From Viola odorata (taxonomy: Eukaryota; Streptophyta; Magnoliopsida; Malpighiales; Violaceae): a stretch of 64,000 nucleotides of DNA. Under the pieces are notes generated by a model that saw only the letters and a list, made by a program, of their open reading frames with translations, was not told the DNA's origin and ran no database searches. The first letter of the stretch is position 1. Each line of letters opens with the position of its first letter. The translations under genes were made by a program, and so were the position numbers. The DNA lies in assembly GCA_963691705.1 (NCBI GenBank), contig OY829540.1, forward strand, positions 49,202,158 through 49,266,157, given 5' to 3'. Shown here one piece after another: positions 21,801-36,200 of the stretch.

Positions 21801-24800
21801 TCAACAGATGCTGTTGAGTTGCCTCCAGGATCCTGTATCTGTAGATGATGCACATATATTTGTTCGCTGGTTTGTCATCAATAAGACTCTATTCTGTAGT
21901 CTTTTTTTGTTTTTTTTTTTGCTTTTTGTTTTCCTTTAAGAAAGGACATGTTTGTGCAGGTTTTATTTGTGCCTGTGGTATAAGGATGACCCTAAATCTC
22001 AACAGAAATTCATGTACTACCTCACTAGATTAAAATCGAATCTTATTGTGCGCGACTCTGGAACTAGCTTTTCAAAGTTGACAAGGGACTCAATTAAGAA
22101 GATCACATTAGCTTTGGGACAAAATAGTTCTTTTTCTAGAGGGTTTGACAAGATTCTTCATTTGCTTTTGGTCAGTTAAACTTCTCACTTTGTTTCTCTT
22201 CTTTGTTTAAACTTAATAAATCTGGATTTTATACATCTTTTACTGTTTTCAGGCAAGTTTAAGGGAGAATTCTTCTGTAATTAGGGCGAAAGCTTTAAGA
22301 GCAGTAAGTGAACAATTTACTTGTATAGATGCTGAGCCTTCAATAACAAAACTATTATATTCTGTGCTGTTATTGTAATCTTCTTTCTTTCATATTGTTT
22401 TCTGGGATCAGGTCAGTATTATTGTAGAAGCTGATCCAGAGGTATTACGAGACAAGCGTGTACAATTAGCTGTAGAGGGAAGATTTTGTGATTCTGCAAT
22501 ATCTGTGAGAGAAGCAGCTTTGGAACTTGTTGGTAGGCATATTGCTTCGCATCCTGCTGTTGGTATGCAGGTATGTAGCATTGAACTTATCTAACTATGG
22601 GACTTTTGCATCAGCAACTGATACAACGCTATAATTTCTGTAGTATTTTGAGAAGGTTGCTGAGCGGATAAAAGATACTGGAGTGAGTGTTCGAAAGCGA
22701 GCTATCAAAATTATTAGAGATATGTGCATCTCTATTGCTAATTTTTCCGAATTTACAAATGCTTGCATTGAGATGATTGCTCGTGTTGGTGATGATGAAT
22801 CAAGCATTCAGGTAATTTAGAAGTAGATGGGTGAATGCGTTTTTCTTAGCTTTGAATTCTAGGTTTCCGTTTTGACCTGTGCACTCTCAACTGGACTTGT
22901 TAGCGAAAGGTATTGACTTTTGCAGTTTTCTAGTACATTGCTGTTATATTTTGAAATGGTTTATCAGTGGTGGGTCTGAGTGAAACATGGAATATGCATA
23001 GGATTATTTTCAAAAAAAAGGACAAATGGTTTGTTTAACTGATGCTATTTCCTGGGATTTCTGTCTCTTACAGGACCTTGTCTGCAAGACTTTTTATGAG
23101 TTTTGGTTTGAGGAACCTTCTGGATTTGAGTCACAAACTTTTAGAGATGGTAGTTCTGTGCCATTGGAGGTGGCAAAGAAGACCGAGCAAATTGTTGGGA
23201 TGTTGAGGAGGATGCCAAGCCATCAGCTTCTTGTTACAGTGATTAAGCGCAACCTTGCTCTCGATTTTTTCCCACAATCAGCTAAAGCTTCTGGGATCAA
23301 TCCCGTGTCACTTGCTTCAGTGCGTAAGCGCTGTGAGTCAATGTGCAAGTGTCTGTTAGAGAAGATACTGCAGGTATTTCTGCCACTTGTTTGTACATGT
23401 GTTTTTGTCTGGGTATGGATTAAAATCTCATTAATCTGTTCCCTTCAGGTGGAGGAAATGAATAGTGAGGAAGTGGAGGCTGTCACCCTCCCCTATGTGC
23501 TTGCATTGCATGCATTTTGTGTTGTAGATCCGACGCTCTGTGTGCCAGCATCTAACCCTTCCCAGTTTGTGGTTACTTTACAGCCATATCTAAAGACTCA
23601 GGTTATCTTAAGTTTTATTCACTATAGTAGTGTCAGTGTGGTGGTGTAACTATGATATCTTTTGTGTAATCAATATAGTGATGTCAGGTTTGGTGTCATG
23701 TGGTTTTATGTCTTTTATTGCTTTATGTTGTTTTTCCTAGGAAGTGAATGATATCAACTGTACTTTCTGTAAAAGGTTGATCTTTGTTTGTGCCCAGGTT
23801 GATAACCGAGGAGTTGCAAAGTTACTCGAGAGTATAATTTTTATAATTGATTCTGTTCTTCCCTTGATTCGGAAGTTACCTCAAAGTATTGTTGAAGACC
23901 TTGAGCAAGATTTGAAGCACATGATTGTTCGACATTCCTTTTTGACAGTTGTCCATGCTTGTATCAAGTAATTTGATTAGCTCTTCTCCATGACTTCTCT
24001 TTTGTGTCATTTTCTTCAACGTTTACTTCTGTGGATCTTTCAACATGATTCTGCTGTAGCATTGATAATATGTACTTATATTTACTGACTTTACTGCTCA
24101 GCAAATGCTAACCATAGACATGGAATTTCTTGTCGTAGAAAAAAGTGTGGCGAGACTGAGCAACTTTCAAGTTTTGGTTGACATGAATTAGGATGTATGG
24201 GACATATTGAACTCTACATGTTCAGGGTTTTTTCACGTTGGTCCTTTGTCTGTTTGATGCTCTCTAAATGTGGCCACTTTAGTACTCAAAATGATGTTAT
24301 TTTTCTTAAGCAATGTTGTATTTACCTTTTTCTTGTCAAAGGTTGAAAAAAGGGCCACATTAAATAAAGCTAAAACAATTTCAAATGAAATTCTCTTAGG
24401 GACGACCTGAAGATATCCTTAAAACTTAAAGTGTTCGATTTGTTGTTTAACCTTTGTTTCTGATATTAATTTTTAGATGGAAACATTTTCTTTTTCTTTT
24501 TCAAGTTTCTATGCATGATTCAGGCTTATTTCTCTTGTTACTGTAGGTGTCTTTGTTCTGTTGGTAAAGTTGCGGGAAATGGCTCTAGCGTAATAGAGTA
24601 TCTTATCCAGGTTTTCTTTAAGCGTCTTGATGCCCAAGGAACTGATAACAAGCAGGTTGGTGGACAGAATCTAACGCCATTGTCTTGATATTGCTGATGA
24701 CATTGTTCTAGGTTAAGTATATGGTGACATGAAAAGCTGTGCTGTCTAGTTCCTGGAAGCTGATGTTCTATCGTGTAATGTCTTGAGTTTGATATGTTAA

Positions 24801-27800
24801 ATCAGGGCTAGCATCTGGTCTTCCAGCATAATAGGATCTATCTTCTTTTTTACAGATTTATAGTCATAGTTTTTTCATCAAAGATGACTTACTGGTAGTC
24901 TCTAAAATAATAAATGGGAGCTGTCTTTTTATTTTCTTTCGGTTACCCAGATATATTTTTTTCGTGTCATTGTAACTTTCAGAAATGTCATTGTAGGCCT
25001 TGTTTTGCCTCTGGTAAAGTATTTGTTTCCTCGACGAATGAATGGAATTTGACTAGAAATGAAGTTGATCCTTTTTAAATACTCTCTTAGATATGTAGAC
25101 TTGTGTGTATGGATGGGTCTACACAATTTAAGGGTATATTAGTGTATGAAGTACTTTGAGGGTTTGTTTTCCCAAACTTGAACAATAGGCTGAAGTTCTG
25201 TAGCACTAGCTATTGTTTTTTTGCTATAGTTTGCTTGACCTTCTTCCCTAGTGCTTCTGGTTGAGCTCTTCATACTCATTTGACTATACCCAAACTGGTG
25301 TTAAGAGAGTGTGAAGGGTATGCTTGGTACATAAACTGGTTTGCATTTTGGTTCTCATTAATGAGAGCAGCTGAGTTTTCTCTCTGGTAGATATTCTTGC
25401 CTTAGAAAAAAAAATCATTTTATAAAAATATATATTGAAGGGCATGCATGACAGTACCTGTTTTCTTTTGTGCATATGACAGCTAATAGGTCGCTCTCTG
25501 TTCTGTCTGGGATTGCTTATTCGCTATGGAAACTCTTTGCTTGGTACCTCCAGTTACAAAAAATTTGATGTTGTCAGCAGCCTTACTTTATTCAAAAAGT
25601 ATCTCCTTACTGAGGATTTTGCTATTAAAATTAGATCGTTGCAGGTATTTTGATTCTCTTCTTATGTTTGTGAAGCCTCCATTATTCAAAGATGGTGTTT
25701 TTATTGATCATTAAGCATTTCTTCATTTGTTTTTTAATTTGTAATTCTTGTAGGCTTTAGGATTTGTTCTAATTGCTAGGCCTGAATATATGCTGGAAAA
25801 GGACATTGGGAAAATACTAGAGGCAACTTTATCTTCCAGTTCTCATGTTCATCTTAAGGTAATGATCTATACCTATTATATAATGTCTCTCTTTTTCGCT
25901 GTGTGCTAACAAACTTTTTGATCAGATGCAAGCTCTGCAAAATATGTACGAATATCTTCTTGATGCTGAAAGCCAAATGGGAGCAGACAAAGCCATTAAT
26001 AATGCAACAAATTACTCTGTAGATAGTGGTCAGAGTGTACCTGTTGCTGCTGGTGCTGGTGACACTAACATTTGTGGAGGTATAGTTCAGTTGTATTGGG
26101 ATAATATTTTGGGAAGATGCTTGGACTTCAATGAGCAAGTTCGTCAGACATCCCTTAAGGTGAGATGATAGGATCTCTACTTTGGATTATTGTTTATGAT
26201 TTTGTATGTGCTAAGCATTCAATGCTACGAAGTAAAGAGCTAAATAAATTATGCGTGTGAAACAATTCGCTTGACTTTAGAATAAATATTTCATTGCCTA
26301 GCCCCTAAGACTCCAAGTTGGGAACTAAACATCAGATTTGACCTTGAAAAGAATTGGGAATCCCAATTTTTGGAAGTTCTTTTGATCTTGTCCTTGTACT
26401 GTGGCTCGGGGCGATGATACCCATCATTTTTATTTTAATGTTACTGGCTGTTTTCCCCATCAATGTTATCATATTGGTAGAACATGGAATACGCTGAGCA
26501 GTAACAGATGGCCTCTATATGTTACTATGTCAGCATCCTAGGTTAGAAATAATATTTTAACTGAGAACCAAAGTGGAAAATAAAAACTAGTTGGACTATA
26601 ATTTGTTCTAATGGATGAATTGAGGTATGTTGATCACATTGTACTGGTGTCTCTAGTTCAGGAGTGGATAGGAGTTTTTTGGTCCCCGTGTCTAATTTAG
26701 TTTGATATATTAGTCAAATTTTTAGACGGACTACTGTTTACATGACTTTTTTTTTCTTTGTTATTGAAAAGCAGATTGTAGAGGTAGTGCTACGCCAAGG
26801 GCTCGTTCATCCAATAACTTGTGTTCCATACCTTATAGCCCTTGAAACAGATCCTCAAGAGTTGAACTCAAAACTGGCGCACCATTTGCTGACTAACATG
26901 AATGAGAAGTATTCTTCGTGAAAAAAGCTTTTTTTGTTCTCCCCTATACGGTTATTCCTGCTCACACAGCATTATTTCAGGTATCCTGCCTTTTTTGAAA
27001 GCCGGTTGGGGGATGGCCTTCAGCTATCGTTTATATTCATGCAATCTGTTTTTGGCATGTCTCCTGAAGACGTAAACCAAAAACTCCAATCAAAGATGGC
27101 TGGTAACTTGAAGGGAAAGTCTGATGGTGGCTCTCTTAGTCAAGCAAGGCTTGGAGTTTCTCGTATCTATAAGCTTATCCGTGGAAACCGTGTTTCAAGA
27201 AACAAATTTATGTCTTCAATTGTGCGGAAATTTGATAATCCAAGTTGGAGCAATTCAGTAATACAATTTTTGATGTGAGTTGTCTATAATCCTTATCGTG
27301 TATATCATTATTCCAGTTCATGTGTTGATTTAGTTGGTTTCTTCACACAGGTACTGCACAGAAATACTTGCGTTACTCCCGTTCACTTTACCCGATGAAC
27401 CACTTTATTTGATTTATGCTATAAATAGAATTATACAAGTAAGAGCAGGGGCTCTTGAGGCAAATATGAAGGGCCTGATTTTACATTTTTCACAAAGAAA
27501 TGCTCGAAAGATTCAGCATGAGAATGGGGCAGTTCAGCAGGAACCAGCTCACTCTGCTTCCCTCGGCATTACAATGAATTGGAACGGGATGATTTCGCAA
27601 GAGCCAGATGCTGGGCCCAATTTCAGACCCTTGGCATCAATTGATTTAAATGGAACAGTTCAAGATCAGTTTGTTGATTATTCAGTGAGGAACCACGCTG
27701 CTTCAAGAGATCAAAAGATGGATAACATGAGCTCAGTTGAATCTTGTGACCTCTCTCAAGAAGATGTGGAGAAAATCCAGGTACTTATTAAGGATTCCTG

Positions 27801-28763
27801 AAATTACAAGCCCGCATGATTAATGGACAAGTGCATTGATCCTAGAGAAGTATAAAAGGCTATTCCTGTAGTCATTTCTGGCTTGTTTGGAAAATGAGGA
27901 AGATATTTTGTGATCCCGGTTTTATGTTACTTGTTTTTTCCATGAAAAGGATTTTGTACGATTTTTGCTTGGTGATTGCATGTCTTTGTTGTCCCTTTTG
28001 GAGCCGTGGGTGTTTTTGTGTATGAATAACTTAACTAAATGGCATACGAGCTTTCAGCTTCTGATGCACTGATATTTCTTTCATGTACTAACAATTTGGA
28101 ATGCTTGTGCAGGCTGATTGTGTTTCTGCAACCGCACTGCAGCTCCTTTTGAAGCTAAAGAGACACCTAAAAATTGTCTATAGCTTGAATGATGCGCGCT
28201 GCCAGGTACTTTTTATTTATTGGTTCGCCGATATCAGTTAGCTGCTTGATTAGTAGAGTGTATCAGTGTAGGTGGAAAGTCTGAACTAACTGTGCATCTT
28301 ATATGACCAGGCTTTTTCCCCAACTGAACTCCCGAAGCCAGGAGACCCTCTCTCAAGACAGAACATTCCTTTTGACGTCAGTGACACAAGCGCTGGTGTG
28401 CCATCTACGTGTCAGGATTTGGTACTGAGATATCAGGTAGTCTGACTTCCGATGACATTATAATATAGATCTTCATGGGGTTTTGATTCAAATTTACAAG
28501 TGCCGCGTGGATAGTGGATAGTCTCACTGAACTTGTTTTTGCAGGAATTCAAGGCTGCTTTAAAAGATGATACTATCGATTATGCGGCATACACAGCAAC
28601 TACCCCTAAGAGGAAGCGACCTGCTCCTAGAAAAGTGAAAGGTGCGCGAATGCCTGTAGATGATTATAATGATGGATACGATGATGAAGATTGGACAGGT
28701 GGAGTTCAAAGGCAAGGTAGTGGGAGGAAATCTTACACCACCAGAGGTAGGCAGCAGCGATGA
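15836..28763 (+). CDS. SCC2: SCC2/NIPBL homologue, cohesin-loading factor with PHD finger
   Basis: SCC2 with SCC4 loads cohesin onto chromosomes in the nucleus. The coding exons I traced total about 1,820 codons, near the size I recall for Arabidopsis SCC2. Features: a Ser/Gly-rich N-terminus, a basic [13 protein letters not shown] patch (20340–20410), a PHD finger characteristic of plant SCC2 ([12 protein letters not shown] … HCQIC, about 21535–21670), HEAT-type repeats (about 22000–27300), and an acidic/basic tail ending GGRKS-like at 28763. Exons: 15836–16107, 16205–16317, 18189–18307, 18369–18476, 18594–18850, 19683–19790, 19931–20042, 20316–20412, 20515–20701, 20837–21268, 21337–21869, 21960–22170, 22253–22303, 22412–22570, 22644–22811, 23074–23373, 23449–23601, 23798–23967, 24547–24655, 25483–25644, 25754–25858, 25926–26159, 26775–26908, 26981–27274, 27351–27780, 28113–28205, 28311–28436, 28545–28763. 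All junctions join in frame with GT–AG except exon 3 to 4, which I could not resolve. Confidence 0.93.
16318..18188 (+). other. Large second intron of SCC2
   Basis: 1.87 kb of T-rich DNA, by far the longest intron of the gene. I see no transposon ends, tandem repeats or credible exon in it. Confidence 0.6.
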
Positions 28764-29456
28764 TAGGTAATGTGAATATGATAGGTAGGCTAACGTGTGT
28801 ACATTTTATCTAGGAGAAAGGATACTCAGGCATTAGTATGGTCCCGTGACAGGGAAATAGGAAACAGAATAGAATGACAGCAAAATTTGATAGAATTGTC
28901 GGAACAGAAGAGAAGAAACAGTATTTGCTGGCTCTGATTGTAGGGAGCACTTTTATCTTTGCTGTTTCCATTTTGTAATATGCTCAATCAGTACTGTGGT
29001 TTCCATTCTTTTGCTTCAATGAAATTTAAGATTTTTTTTCTTCCGGCTGCGAAAGGATGGATTTCTCAGTTATGCTGGATATTTCCGTCAACCTTTTTGT
29101 AAAATTGGTTTGTCAATGTAATTTTTATGGTTCTTTTTGTCTACGATTCCTAGGGGTCTACATTGTAATCTTCATAATCCTCCATTAGCATCCATGAGTT
29201 CAACCCGTACAACACAGTTTCTACATGTGAAAGGCTATGGAAAATCTAAGCTCAACAATTAGAAACTTCTATCTTCTATAGAGCCAGTTCAAAACAAGTC
29301 ATGATGATGAAATAAAGGCTCTTGAATGGAGATAATAAATTATTCCATATAAAATTACACAAAAATAGAACAGTGACTAGGAATTGAAACTCCAAGTTAC
29401 TTCTCAGGAAACAGTTGCTGCTACCAAATTTCAGGGTTCTACTTCTTGCCAAGATA
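28764..29456. other. Shared 3' region of the convergent SCC2 and BCCP genes
   Basis: About 690 bp separate the two stop codons. AATGAAAT/AATAAA-like words near 29020 could serve SCC2 polyadenylation. On the other strand, sequence near 29310–29350 could serve BCCP. No gene is seen between them. Confidence 0.4.
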
Positions 29457-31488
29457 TTACGGTGCAATGACGAACAGAGGCTGCAAAGGAGGGAAAAAGA
29501 GATCTCAGAACGATAGATGGAAGAAAAGCAGTATTCATTATGAAGAATGGGAAGGGAGATATTACCGTGTCCACACTAACTGGTTTTCCATCGTCTACCA
29601 AAATCTCAGTTAAGGTCCCGGATTGATCAGCCTGCAAAAATGTATAGGCAAGAAATTAAGTTACAGTATTGTGGGGAAAAAAGGATCGAAATTCTTGCGA
29701 TGCAAGGATCTTTCTTTCAATATTTATGAAGATAAAAAGCCGACAAGGAAACCAGCCAACAAAAAGTGATCCAACGACCAGGGAAATACATACTTCAATG
29801 TCATTCATCAGTTTCATGGCCTCAATGATGCAAATAACCTGACCTTTCTGCACTTTATCCCCAACCTGAATGAATGCAAACAATAGTTCTATATGAAATT
29901 TTTAAGAAATTGGGGACTCTCCTGAAATCTAATTGTGTTCCTTATACTTTGTTAATTCTAAGATCCATCCATGCATACGCTTACCTTGACAAATGGTGGC
30001 TCACCGGGTGCTGGGGACCTATAAAAGGTTCCAGCCATGGGGCACTTGAGCGGTGGATGAGATGATGTGCTTGCCTTTGCAGGGGCAGGTAGGGCAGGTG
30101 CAGGAGCTCGAGCAGGACTGGAAGCGGCAGGAGCAGCTGCTGGGGGAGCTGGTTGAGGATACATGGTCTGAGGGTAAAAAGGCTGCATTCCGGTGACAGG
30201 AGCTGGTGGTGGTGGCTGCTGCAAAGCTTCCTTCTTTCTTATTATAAGCTCACAGCCCAATTGCTTCAGTTGTAGCTCTGTGATATCTCTCGAATCCACT
30301 AGTCTGCTCATGAAGACCGTATAAAAATCAAGCAATGAAATAAAAGGGTATCTCCAGTAGCACATTGTCTAGTAAGTGATGAGCCTGCAAATCATTTTCA
30401 CTCACTTGACAAGATCTGACACTTGTGTCATGAATGCGGAAATGGATGATGCATCTGGAATGTTGCTCTCGGATGACTCTGTTTTCGTTTCTGATGGTTC
30501 AACTTCAGGCTTAGCGTCTAGCACGACTGCAGAATTTGTAGATTTCTCAGCAATGGCCTAGAATTGAGAAGTACAATTAGTCGCCTTTGCAGAATACAAT
30601 TTCTCTTGTAAAAAATCAACAACATACCTCATTCAGCTGAGCATGAACCTTTGTGGCAGAAAATTGCTTCCCATTAGCCCACTGCACGGAATAATAACGC
30701 CTTTTATTAACTCAAAAAAGAAAAGAAAAGAACATTTGGCAACAGACGATCTGATACGTGAAAAATCTCTTACCCTATAATGAGAACACTATACTTAGAC
30801 ATCATTTTACTGCAAATCACATGTATAGTTGCATCGAAATCCTTTCGTTAGCCAAGAATCTCAACTCTTGAGTAGAAAAGTTACCAACTAACTAGTCAAA
30901 GGTCACACAAAATTATCAGGTAAATTAGTCAATAAGCATCATGAGCTTCCCTCTGCCGACCTAGGTAAATGTAATAGTGATTTGTATTTCTCTGTCACAG
31001 AAATTCAAATATTGGTTTGCATTATCCCGCTAATAGGGTTGTTTTCAACAAAAGCAATATAAAAAGGAAGATAATCACCAATTCACCATCACTCCTCTCT
31101 TACTTCAGCTTACAAAAACGAAAAACACACACATCAGACTCTCCAAAGAACAGTTTCATCCTCTAGGTTTTTTTCTCATTCTTACTACATACATACGAGT
31201 GTACAGTAACACAGAAGAGAATCTACAGCTTAAAACCTTCTAAATCCAGTAAAAACATATCCAATTACTAACAATAAAATGTAGAAATTGGGAAACTCCA
31301 TGAATCAAATAGTAGACCAGGAAACTAACCTGAAATCCAGACGATGTGGATCCAAATGAGAGAGATGAGTTTGGGTTCAAAGCAGAAGGGAAGGAGATCC
31401 TCTGTCTCTGCTGAGAATTCCGCGCATTGGATCCAGCTTTCCCTGCGACCAACACAGTTTTCGGGCAAGGAACAGTGATTGATGCCAT
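29457..31488 (-). CDS. BCCP: Biotin carboxyl carrier protein of plastid acetyl-CoA carboxylase
   Basis: This protein carries the biotin that shuttles CO2 between the carboxylase and transferase subunits of heteromeric acetyl-CoA carboxylase, the first step of fatty-acid synthesis in plastids. Exons from the start: 31330–31488, 30628–30681, 30406–30557, 29985–30303, 29794–29865, 29566–29631, 29457–29480. All junctions are in frame, giving 281 residues, about the family length. Residues 1–53 (exon 1) are Ser/Thr/Arg-rich and low in acid, like a chloroplast transit peptide. An Ala/Pro-rich linker (PAPPAAAPAASSPARAPAPA) is followed by the biotinyl domain with CPMAGTFYRSPAPG and the biotinylation motif EAMKLMND, whose Lys is the attachment site. 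The C-terminus is PLFVIAP. Paralogues (BCCP1/BCCP2) cannot be told apart here. Confidence 0.95.
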
Positions 31489-33241
31489 TATTTTCTGCGT
31501 TTCCTTCCTTAATAATGGGCTCAAAAGAGAATTTTTAGAGAAAATATGAAGTACTTAAGGGAAATAACAGATGGGTTTTTGAGGAAATGCGAAAAGGGTT
31601 GAGATTTGTAGGAGAAATGTGTCGATGGAATCGAAGAGATTGAGGAGAGTGATAAAACTGAGGAACCCAACAAATAAAAACAAAACTAAGTGTATAGAAA
31701 TCAAAGCCCAGCCTCAAAGACCAAAACACAAAGTAAGTTTTGTGTTTTTTGTATTTCGATATCTACGAGAAAAAGGGCAGGCAAGCATTCACATCACGGT
31801 TTTAAGTTTTAACTAACCACAACGGCAATAAAACGCACAGCACACAGTTGTCTGCTTAGGTATTAGAAAGAGGAAGGGATTAGATGGGGTGGGCGAGTTT
31901 CCCTCCAACAACCGTGTTGCCATGTAACTATACAGGTGTGAATTGTGATCATGGTCGATCATGATGTGGATATTGTGTTGTGGGTCCATTTAATTAACTC
32001 TTCATTGTAGCTGTTTGATTTTGATTGTTTCATACTCCCTCTCGTTTCTAATAAATGTCTTCCTCGCATCCCAATATTCAGTAGGGAACGCATATCGAGG
32101 AGGCCGGATGAGGCACTATTTGACCCCAAAAAAATCCGATTTTTTTTTAACGTCCAGAAAAAATTAGGGGTAAAATTGTCTCAAATAGTGAGTCTGCCGG
32201 CCGTTTTAAGATACGTGCCGAAACAGTAAAAGCAAAAGCTAAAACGACTATTGTAACGAACCGGAGGGAGTAGATTTTAACATTTTATTCTAACAATAAA
32301 ATAAGACTCAAGTCTAACTTATTAATTGAAGTTGAGTTTTGAGTTCGAATATTCATTCTTAGGTTTTTTAAAGTTTGAGTCTAATGCTGAGATTTAGAAG
32401 AGCTATATTTTTTTAAAAATTTAATCATATTCGAATAAAATTAATCTCTTAAAAGATAGAGAAAACAAATCAACCTCTTAAATATAGTTCCATTTTTTGG
32501 GGTAGAATGGGATGTGTTGTGTATGCATCCAGATGATACGGAAATGAAAGCACAAGTTTAATGAGGTTGTTGGGTGGGGTTGAGTTGAGGTGAGGGTTGT
32601 TGCCGCCTCCTTTGATGAGGCGTTACAACTTAAAAGCCAATAGGAAAACCATAATCCACAACACCAATTCCAACATCCGGAGACAGCTTTTATGCAACAG
32701 TGGAAATTTGCTTCCATCAAAGTTGCAATTTTTATGGTACAACTTAAAACAGTACAACTTAAGGGACATTATAGATGGGGGGAAATGATGCAATAAAACG
32801 AAAGACAATGTTGTACTAATCTGCTCCAAAGGGTATCTTTAGTTCTTGTTTTCAACTCTTAACAAAATGGAGATACTTGTGACAGACATAGAACACTGGT
32901 CCGAAAGCTAAGCTAGCAATTCGGCAAAACTTCAGCTAAAATCAATGCAGAGAGAGAAGTGCACAAGACTCAGCTTATAAATATCAACAAGAGTGATAAC
33001 TTTATGCTGAGCTGTATAGCATTGAGTACAAACGAGTCCCTTGTAACATTCAAAGGTGTTTCAGGGAGATTTCATTCTTATTGTTGCTATCAAGAATAGC
33101 AGTACAGGGACACGAGCCTAAAAAAATTGAATCAAAATCAGGCCCTGTGGCTCTCCTTAGACATTGGTTGTATAAGAGCAACAAAACATATGCAACCACC
33201 AAATAATGTAAAAGCAGAAAGGAAGGCGAAGGTGAAATCAT
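31489..33241. other. Intergenic region between BCCP start and MPP-beta stop
   Basis: The part just above 31488 is the BCCP promoter and 5' UTR. A Stowaway-type MITE lies at 32035–32270. The stretch 32840–33240 is probably 3' UTR of the MPP-beta gene. No further gene is recognised. Confidence 0.5.
32035..32270. mobile_element. Stowaway-type MITE (Tc1/mariner), 236 bp
   Basis: The left end is CTCCCTCTCGTTTC and the right end reads CTCCCTCCGGTTCG on the complement, the well-known Stowaway terminal sequence. TA dinucleotides flank it at 32033–32034 and 32271–32272. It has no coding capacity. Confidence 0.85.
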
Positions 33242-36200
33242 CTAGTAGCGGTTCAAGTAGGTCCTGCGTCTGAACCAGTTGTAGTCGGGCAACCCTTGGA
33301 TGGGTCCCATGGCAGCAATTGCAACATCCTGCAAAAACCATTTCTATGTTTTATTTACCCGATAGAAAACATTTATTTGGAAACCAACAGAACTGTCTGC
33401 GTGCTATATACTATGTGTAGTCAAAGTAGGATCTAAGACAGTGAAAGTTGATTATAGTTCGTACCTTGTCATGAATAAATCTGTTTGCAATGCGTTTTAC
33501 AGTGCTTGCATCGACTTCATCAATCCTACGGCACAGTTCAGCGGATGGGAGTCTCCTACCATAGGTAAGTAGCTGCAAGCATATGCGGACCAAAGTAAAG
33601 GAAATTTTGAGTACTGATCCGCAACAATTTCCACCACAATTTGACATTCAACAAGGTTACTCTTACTGCAGTCAATGTACAAACAGGCCTTCAAATATAA
33701 TCCTAGTGACTGTGAGACCATTAAGGAAAGGTTATGGCTGGCTACACCAACATACCTAAAGGTAAGATGCAAGATTTTCCGAACCAAGATGAAAGAAAGG
33801 GATGACATGCTGCTTATGAAATAATAGCAAATATAGACGTCTTGTTCTCTTAACGCTCCCTAAAATCATTTACAGTGAACTAACATTTCCATCAATAACA
33901 GTATACTAGCTCCAATTTCTATCCAGATGGTCTTTACTAGGCAAATATTGCACGACAAGAGCCTGATCATACATTGCAGCAACAGATGAAACACAATGCT
34001 AGAGTGATGTTCATTTTCGAAATCCAAAAATGGAAGAAGAGCACCTGTCGCCCAATATCTTCTGCCACAGGACTTGTTCCATCCATATGAAGCAGCAAAG
34101 ATGATTTCAACTGTAGTCAAATGAAGCAGTGAGTAATAGTCAAGAAAGGACATCAAGGTCATGATAAAAACAAGGAAAAATAAAAGCAGCACTATTGCAG
34201 AGATAATGTAAGGATAAAGCATGCATAAACTGCAGGAAAAGTGTAGAGGAAAGTAGGTTTTCCTGTTTAACACAATAGTAGCATACATGGTCTGGCTGGT
34301 TAGCTTCATAACACGGTCTAATTTATAATGCTGGTTGCAACCCATTGCGTTATCTTGTGTTATATATTTAACCCAAAATTCAAAGGTGATAAATTAATGT
34401 AGAGATGGGACCAGGTTAACTAAGGTCAGTAGAAATTGCAAATCAAATGCTCGCATGACTCATTTTAGCTAGAGCATTCAATCGAGAGTAATAACAATTC
34501 CTCATACTCAGAAGTTCAGCAAAAATAACTCATAATAGTCAGAACAGGGCGACACAATAGCATCCAAATGCCACAGAAATGCAATTATGAACAGAGTGAG
34601 TTAAACTTACGAATCACAAACAGCAACTAAGAAAAGAATGGACTTCGACAGTGCGAGAGATTCCAATTTTCAATGTGAAAGCAAAAATGAAATGTCATTC
34701 TTAATAGGGAAATCCACGAATCAGGAAATACGGGTAACACCTTCACAGTATAGCATTTCTATACTGAGAGAACCTGGAATAAGTTCCATCACTGCACAAA
34801 GATTAAACTAAATGGCTAACTAGTTGTGTGCATGCACCATGAAGTGCTTCAGTGTGAAAAAGCAAACAACAACTTCGTTGAACAAATGCAGCCTCTTATC
34901 TAGAAAGTTACAAAAGCTCTAGTTGAGCAGAGAGATGAATACCTGATTACGAGCACGTGTGACATCTGCTTCTGAAACTCGATAACATAATTTGGCTGTC
35001 TCGTGCATAATTGCCCAAGCTAAATCATCCAAGCAATCAGGCTGACATAAAGCTTCACAGTCAATACATATTCTCCCATTTCAACAACAGGAAAAAAAAC
35101 CTCTAGGAGCATACTACAAATTCAATATTTCTATTTCAGCATGTTCAACAACCAACAAGAAACATCTGTTCTACAATTATCTTGTTCCTAGAATGAAATG
35201 AATTTTCAAGTTGAGAGAGACAAAGTTGGTCCACAAAGGGTGAAACAATGATGAGTATAGCCCCACAATGCAGTATTGTTGAGGACAGGAAATATCGAAT
35301 TACCTAACATGTATAATAGAAACACGAAACAATACTTCATTTTATCTTCAAAGGTAAGATTCATTGGAGCTAACATGTGTGTTCATGCACAAATATACGA
35401 TCACTTGTGAAGATAAGAATGTAGATCAAGTAATATTCAATATACGCGTATAGCCGCATCATTGTCTTCCAAATCTCACATCAGTATGCTACCGCAACTA
35501 ACATGCTTAGCCATGCTAATATACTTCCTCTGTGATATTGTTCAATAAGTATAACGCAATGTCTCACCTCACACAAACACCCATGCGCCTATTCCTTACA
35601 TCTTGTATATACAAGGGAGTCTTCCTGCCATATATTTAATCACAGAAATGGCCCTAATAAAAACAACTTGGCATCCACAATTACAACAGACAAAAGACTT
35701 TTAGATAGTGCACTCATACTGCAAATCTACAAAACCGTGCATTTTGCATAATTATGCATGTAAGGTGAGGAGGTGGGAATAAGAACGGAAGTCATCTCAC
35801 CTTGGCAATAGCATAAACGCCAAAAAGACCAGTATCCTTGTAGTTTGTATTAAAAGCCATCATACTTTCAGCTATGTCGTTCATGGCAACCCGTTGTACC
35901 AGCTCGGGCCTGTTTAAATGTTGAAAATAAATCAATGCATGTATTTGTAAGAGTAAAATGACATGCCAATACAATTAGATGAAATCTAAAACATACAAGG
36001 TTGTAGGGAAAGTGTATACATACTAAAACTAGTCAGAACCTTTATGGTCAAGTTTAGAGTGCTCATATCAAATAAGTTAGCATTTAAAATAGCTTAAAAG
36101 TCTTTAGATAGATTAATATAACAACATTTCATCTGAGGTCAAATGTCCATTGTAATGTCAAGCATGCAGGCTCAACAGTATAGACACTTAAATATACTGG

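Noticed and set aside
33866..34345. Minus-strand ORF of 159 codons in the MPP-beta gene
   Set aside because: It reads through an MPP-beta exon in the wrong frame and intron sequence; the real exon is 34045–34110.
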